NCBI GenBank assembly: GCA_001586965.3
Contig: LUCW03000453.1
Span: forward strand, 37,501-62,500
Source of the DNA: Sphaeroforma sirkka
Taxonomy: Eukaryota > Opisthokonta > Ichthyosporea > Ichthyophonida
Direction: 5' to 3'
Length of the DNA stretch: 25,000 nucleotides
The position numbers were made by a program, and so were the translations under genes. Shown here piece by piece: positions 19,621 to 25,000 of the stretch; the first letter of the stretch is position 1; each line of letters opens with the position of its first letter. The notes beneath the pieces are model-generated. The model was not told where the DNA came from, did no database searches, and saw nothing but the letters and a program-made list of their open reading frames with translations.

Positions 19621-19719
19621 CGCCCCCTCAACTTAAGTGCCATGTCAATTTGAAGAATAATTCAGGGCTTTTTGAGGACACAAACTTTGGAGCTTTACGA
19701 CAAATAAAACTCAAATTGT

Positions 19720-20484
19720 TTACGATTGAATATGGTACAACTTGTAAAGAAAATAGCAGACCCAACGACCCATCCATCCTTTGCACCTCAGCAGATTGCG
19801 AGCTCTCCACACCACGGTTAATCTTGGGTAACAAATTGCCCCCAGTATCTGAACATGGATTGCCGTCGTTGGCAGGCACCATGTTGGCCCTGATATTGCT
19901 GGACTTATCGACCCAACCACTATCGTCATGTACAGATTACACATATGGGCTGATCCTGTGCTGGCTACCGCCTCGACCACCGACATCGGTTCATCGTCCA
20001 GATTCCCAACTTCGGTTGGCTCTGCACACGCCAATAGTTCATCCGACACCTCTTGGTAACTGACAAGGGTTACACTCAACGACGGACCCTGCTTTACCAA
20101 CTCGGCAGCGCGTGACTATTGTTTTAAAGGGACATCAGATACAATACTTACTTCCGAACGGTTGCTGGCTTCCACGAAAATAGACGGCACATCCTGATTC
20201 ATATGCTCCGCAGCCTCAGTCACAAGGTCCTCCTCAGTAAGCCTGCGCAACGGTATGGTCCGTTCGAAACTCTCCTTCGTCGATTCCACCTGACCATCTT
20301 TTTCCGCCGCAATATCGCCAGTCAACCCACGTAGCTTTGCACCAGTCTCACTCGCCTGGGCCGGCAACATCTTGGACCTTGCACGCGTCACAATTGTCAT
20401 GCACAGAATGATAGGACCAATGATATTACGTACCATATACGACTTGTACTCAAACCTAAACGCCGCCAAAATGGCCTCGACCAA
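19720..20484 (-). pseudogene. unnamed repeat-encoded protein, copy B
   Basis: One minus-strand frame runs from 20484 to 19720 with a single in-frame TAA near 20117. The first part has a hydrophobic segment (NIIGPIILCMTIV) that could span a membrane, then an acidic, Ser/Thr-rich region (LRRLTEEDLVTEAAEHMNQD). After the TAA come AELVKQGPSLSVTLV, DELLACAEPTEVGNLDDEPM, then MTIVVGSISPAISGPTWCLP and a short C-terminal part. The second half aligns with 5310-5640. Function unknown. It lies downstream of the gag-like sequence on the same strand, so it may be part of the same element. Confidence 0.5.
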
Positions 20485-20695
20485 TATTGTATTAGCTCAA
20501 AGTAGTTATTACGGAGCAAGCCGATGAGAGAATACCCCTAGTCGGGGGTCCGAGTGGCATTTTATTCCCCCCAAAGAGCGTGTCCTCTTCCGGTGGCCAT
20601 AATCGGTGCTTCCCCTCTCGCTGAGCAGCAACGCGTGGGAACCTTGCTGCACCAGCCCACACGGGTAACGTACCACCGCTTTGAGATCATCGTTT

Positions 20696-21026
20696 TCATC
20701 CGATGGCAATCTCACTCAGCACAAGATCGCATCTCAAGGGAACGTAGTACGTGTCGCCACCGCACGTACCACCATCAGGCACATCTGAGGCATAGTAGGA
20801 TTTCTTTTTGTCATATTTGTTGGTCAACATGTCCATCTCCAGTTCTGGACATCGTCCCTTAGCTCGAGTGACCCACTTGAGGTTCATCCTCTTGGTCTTC
20901 TGCTGCCTGCTGATCCGGACTATCCCAGCAGCTGGAAAGGGGTCAGAGGAATCCTCGTCATCTTCAAACACCATGTCGCGACCAGGCATCGACAGCGCGT
21001 CCAGAGGCTCGGACCATTCCAGCGAC
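20696..21026 (-). CDS. hypothetical protein, about 110 codons, acidic start and Lys-rich middle
   Basis: Open on the minus strand from just after a stop near 21029 to TAG/TGA at 20696. From the first Met (20989) it reads MPGRDMVFEDDEDSSDPFPA, a basic segment (RISRQQKTKRMNLKWVTRAK), then KYDKKKSYYASDVPDGGTCG and a hydrophobic end. The composition looks coding. No known domain. Placed between the gag-like relic and copy B on the same strand, it may be an internal piece of a third retroelement. Confidence 0.35.
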
Positions 21027-21558
21027 TAACCAAATGTCACACGTTGTTTTACCGGTAATATTACGTCGATTATGTCAGACCCCAGTTAGAAACGGGCAGT
21101 CTCCAAGCAAGTTGAGAGGCCCTGGAATGCATCTTAAATCGCATCATACAACTACCGACCTCCAACAAGCGCCATACCCTTCACTGTTTGGGCTTAGAGG
21201 TGTTAGGCGCAAGTTCTCCAGCGGTTTCTGGTCGCCGTGCATGCAGGACGGGTACCACGACTGCAGTACTTTGAAAAAGACTTTGTTATCTAAAAATTCG
21301 TAGCTGCCAGTTCCAGATCCGTCACAGGGAGATGCTTAACATTAGAAGGGATCTTAGGCGAATAAAAACCGACGCAAAACAAATAGACTTGGTCTTACAT
21401 GACCCACCCGAAGTGCTTGTCCCAAACCGCCGGCACCATTGCTCGATGGTCACCAGTCTTTACCCTTCTTCTATTTCTCACCGTCTGTGTGTTCCATTTC
21501 ACATGGTATCCGTAAGCGGAACATCCCTGGCTTCCAGATAGCGGATTAAGATATCCTA
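21027..21558. other. no gene recognised
   Basis: Short frames only; minus-strand frames carry several stops. Possibly decayed element sequence. Confidence 0.4.
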
Positions 21559-21800
21559 GGGTCCACCCCACGCCCCTTTTGCTTGATCATACGCATGAGA
21601 CGGTTCTTTCTGACTAGCTTCTGACGGGCCATTTCCACCCAGCCAGTATCCGTTTCGATTCTTAAAACCTTGTTTGGAACCCCCGGCACAAGCACAAAAT
21701 CTCCGACCGCATACTCACTAGTGTCGAAATAGCCATACAGCTGTAAGCCTCCAAAACTTCACGAGGGATGGCAACTTTTTGCAAGTCTTCATCCTCAACC
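21559..21800 (-). pseudogene. unidentified coding fragment with VGDFVLV motif
   Basis: Minus-strand reading gives VVEDEDLQKVAIPREVLEAY and, after a one-frame change at about 21738, YFDTSEYAVGDFVLVPGVPN, then VLRIETDTGWVEMARQKLVR and a basic tail. 'VGDxVLV' resembles the start of the small barrel at the C-terminus of many integrases, but it is not specific and no integrase core precedes it. The two parts make one coherent protein, so the region was coding. Confidence 0.4.
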
Positions 21801-21905
21801 ACTTAGTATGTAACAATGAAGAATATGCCCCAGTATCACAATATATCGTCAATTAAGTTCGCCCTATAGTTCCCTGGACCGTAGGGCCTTGATCGTTGTC
21901 TTCGG

Positions 21906-23130
21906 CTAGTCAGTCACGGCACCCGCTGGCGTTCTCTTCTTCTCTCTATCATCTTGCATCGGACAGTCGACACGATAGTAGTTGCCATCAAAAAAGAAAC
22001 ATTTCAATTCGATGGTAGAGAACAAGGATGAGCAGGTCATTTTAGAAGCCCCACGGCCATCGTTGCTGCGGTCACGCGTCTGAGATTTATCCGCACGTTG
22101 GTAGCTTCTAGCAGAACGTTCGCCACCACTAGTCCCTCTCTCCTTATCCCCCTTATGAACCATTAGAATGTGCAGATCCTTCCCGTTTGGACCTATTGTC
22201 ATACTCATCATATTTATCCCCGCGGTCACGACCACGCTTCCAGGCAGCCTTGGCGTCCTTACGTTCGCAACGCTTCTTGATTAGAAATGCTAGCGACGCA
22301 CACCCCCCCAACTGCCCGAAAAAAATTGTTCAGAACGCTAACTTCACATTACCCACTAATCACGTAGAAAACATTTGGTGAACGAGCTTTTCAAATCCAG
22401 CAATTGTGCGCTCCAGCTCTCGTCATCTGTATTGTATTGTAGCGGCACGTAAGGTGGCTCTTCATTCCATTCAGCGCGCTGTATCCTAAATCAAATTTGT
22501 TTTCTTGTATGTTGCAACAGATATCTTGCTCTCTATTTATCTCGATCAACTTGTGCAAGCCTTACTCTTTCATGATTTGTTGAGAATTCGCAATTCTCTT
22601 CTTCGCCGCCTTGCAAAGTCTTTGCCATTTAAAACCCACGCCTCGCCATACTTTGGCGCTGCTTGGTAGGCTGTAATAATCTCCCTTTGGGCTCTTTGTC
22701 CACCCTATGGACCCGCACGTTGAAACCCTGGGTCCGAATGCTTTATATAATATTCTGCTCAGCTCTCAACACAGTTGTATTGCTATTAATCTTAGATCGC
22801 AGGCGGTGACATCTTCTGGACCGACCTGCTTTATAGGAAGTGTAACACACTAGTTCGCTTTGGTGGCCGTCATCTCTTTTGACTCGAGCATGATGTCATA
22901 CACCTTGGTGGTCTTCGCCTTACCCCACCGGTTGAACCACTGACAAGAAGCTCGTATCATCTCCATCGAGTTTCTTGAAAGGTTTAATGCAATTGTTATC
23001 ATTATGTTGTGTACAGTTATCAGCACCACTATCGAACCAACTTATATCTGGACTGAAAAAACTTGGGCCGGACTTTTGTGTATTGTTTTTATTTTCACAG
23101 GCAACTAACGAGCCCGGTACAACCAATAGG
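21906..23130 (-). pseudogene. gag-like relic with broken zinc knuckle
   Basis: Several minus-strand frames join into one Gag-like protein. They are PSFFSPDISWFDSGADNCTQ; FKKLDGDDTSFLSWFNRWGK (a frame change lies inside it); TTKVYDIMLESKEMTATKAN; later ITAYQAAPKYGEAWVLNGKD; LERTIAGFEKLVHQMFS; and a very basic linker (KRCERKDAKAAWKRGRDRGD). The end reads KCFFFDGNYYRVDCP, which looks like a CX2CX3HX4C knuckle in which the second Cys is Phe and the His is Tyr. The order of helical domain, basic linker and knuckle supports Gag; the class of element is not clear. It has at least four frame changes or stops. Confidence 0.5.
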
Positions 23131-24186
<1,056 letters not shown>

Positions 24187-24275
24187 AATACCACAGCAGA
24201 TAACATGAACATATTTCACCCATAGTATTTATTAGTTTGGATACCTTTCATCAACGCTCACCCCAATTACATTCT

Positions 24276-24990
24276 CTACCTATACGCAATTCAACGTGGA
24301 TAGACGTTTCTCTACTCATTCTGTAGTACTCTTCGAGCTGTGATAAATCGACGACATAGGCCTGAACCAGCCAGAACACGGCATCAATGCCACCAGTCAT
24401 TGATGGGTGTGTGTCACCTAATTGATACAATTTACTAAATATAATGAAGACATCACAATCAAGAATCATTCCCAAATCGCCTAGACGTAACTACTCAATC
24501 TATAATACTCCTCAAGCTTCGGTGCATTTACTACACAGGCTGTGCCAGCAAAGTGGGTCTTGGAGCCTGACGGGGGTATATCATTATGTTTATGCACTTT
24601 TGTTAAAAAGTATGGAGTTCGATCAAGTACCATCCATATTCAAATCGCCTAGGCGGAAAGCAACGCAGCAATTCATCTGCTGATTACACAATACTCCTCA
24701 CGCTTGGTCGTATTTACTACACAGGCCAGGCTCTTCCAGCATAAGATCCTGTATACTGCGGTAATCAAGGGGGCGGTGTTATTTAATTTATAGTCCGTAC
24801 TAGATCAAATAGCATACAATCAATAACCACCCCCCATCACAACGCCTAGACGCAAAGTAACACAGCAATCTCTCTGCTCATTCTGTAGCACTCCTCAAGC
24901 TTCGCCGCATTGACGGCATAGGTCTCAGCCAACACAGGATCCTGTATACTGTGGCAATCGAGGGATGTGTGTGGGGATGTACGTGGCCCT
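24276..24990 (-). repeat. four diverged repeats of a coding-like unit
   Basis: CCTANRCG-type sequence recurs at about 24279, 24479, 24648 and 24845, each followed by a CTCCTCAAGCTT-like block and an ACACAGGC-like block. On the minus strand the units translate, with frame changes, to variants of one peptide: YAVNAAKLEECYRMSREIAV (about 24920-24855), CVVNTTKREEYCVISR (third), CVVNAPKLEEYYRLSS (second) and YVVDLSQLEEYYRMSRETSI (first). The unit before it reads SIQDPVLAE in one copy and SIQDLMLEE in another. Period is roughly 170-200 bp. The array runs off, or nearly off, the right edge. Function unknown. Confidence 0.6.
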
Positions 24991-25000
24991 TGTGGAGAGT

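Noticed and set aside
21810..21850. CDTGAYSSLL on the minus strand, resembling an aspartic-protease active site
   Set aside because: It lies in a frame that does not continue. The neighbouring frame (VVEDEDLQKVAIPREV) joins better to the conserved-looking sequence that follows, so the motif may be chance.

Overview
The window reads as an interspersed-repeat region of a eukaryotic nuclear genome. There are no operons, ribosome-binding sites or dense intact genes. Almost everything recognisable is decayed Ty3/gypsy-type LTR retrotransposon, mixed with tandem repeats and AT-rich filler. I cannot name the species: a protist, alga or fungus would all fit. Nearly all retroelement coding sequence lies on the minus strand, and every copy carries stops, frameshifts or lost catalytic residues.

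Layout. 1-497: gag-like fragment running off the left edge. 541-4806: a Ty3/gypsy fragment (gag, protease, first part of reverse transcriptase) on the minus strand, flanked by LTR/leader-like sequences that are inverted rather than direct; a tRNA-like sequence lies inside its gag. 4985-5640: two minus-strand coding relics, the second one homologous to 19720-20484. 5904-5999: a plus-strand copy of RT-region sequence. 5996-7107: an unrecognised minus-strand gene with a coiled-coil-like start and proline-rich middle, holding the longest uninterrupted minus-strand reading frame here (about 258 codons). 7360-12104: a second, fuller Ty3/gypsy element with gag, protease (internally duplicated), RT, RNase H and integrase in canonical order. 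RT, RNase H and integrase have each lost catalytic residues.

11133-15470: a 2.17-kb tandem duplication of that element's gag and upstream region, whose two copies appear to differ only by small indels. It ends in a 216-bp repeat, which forms a three-copy array at 15255-15900. 16384-16670: two copies of a 143-bp repeat. 16671-19620: mostly noncoding, with one short plus-strand reading frame. 19720-23130: a third minus-strand coding relic, with a gag-like 5' part (broken zinc knuckle), two unrecognised open stretches and a member of the unnamed family also found near 5.5 kb. 24087-24184: (TA)49. 24276-24990: four diverged copies of a short coding-like unit.

No working multi-gene system is visible. 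The most informative points are the catalytic losses of the second element, the inverted terminal arms of the first, the indel-only tandem duplication, and an unnamed protein family present in at least two places.
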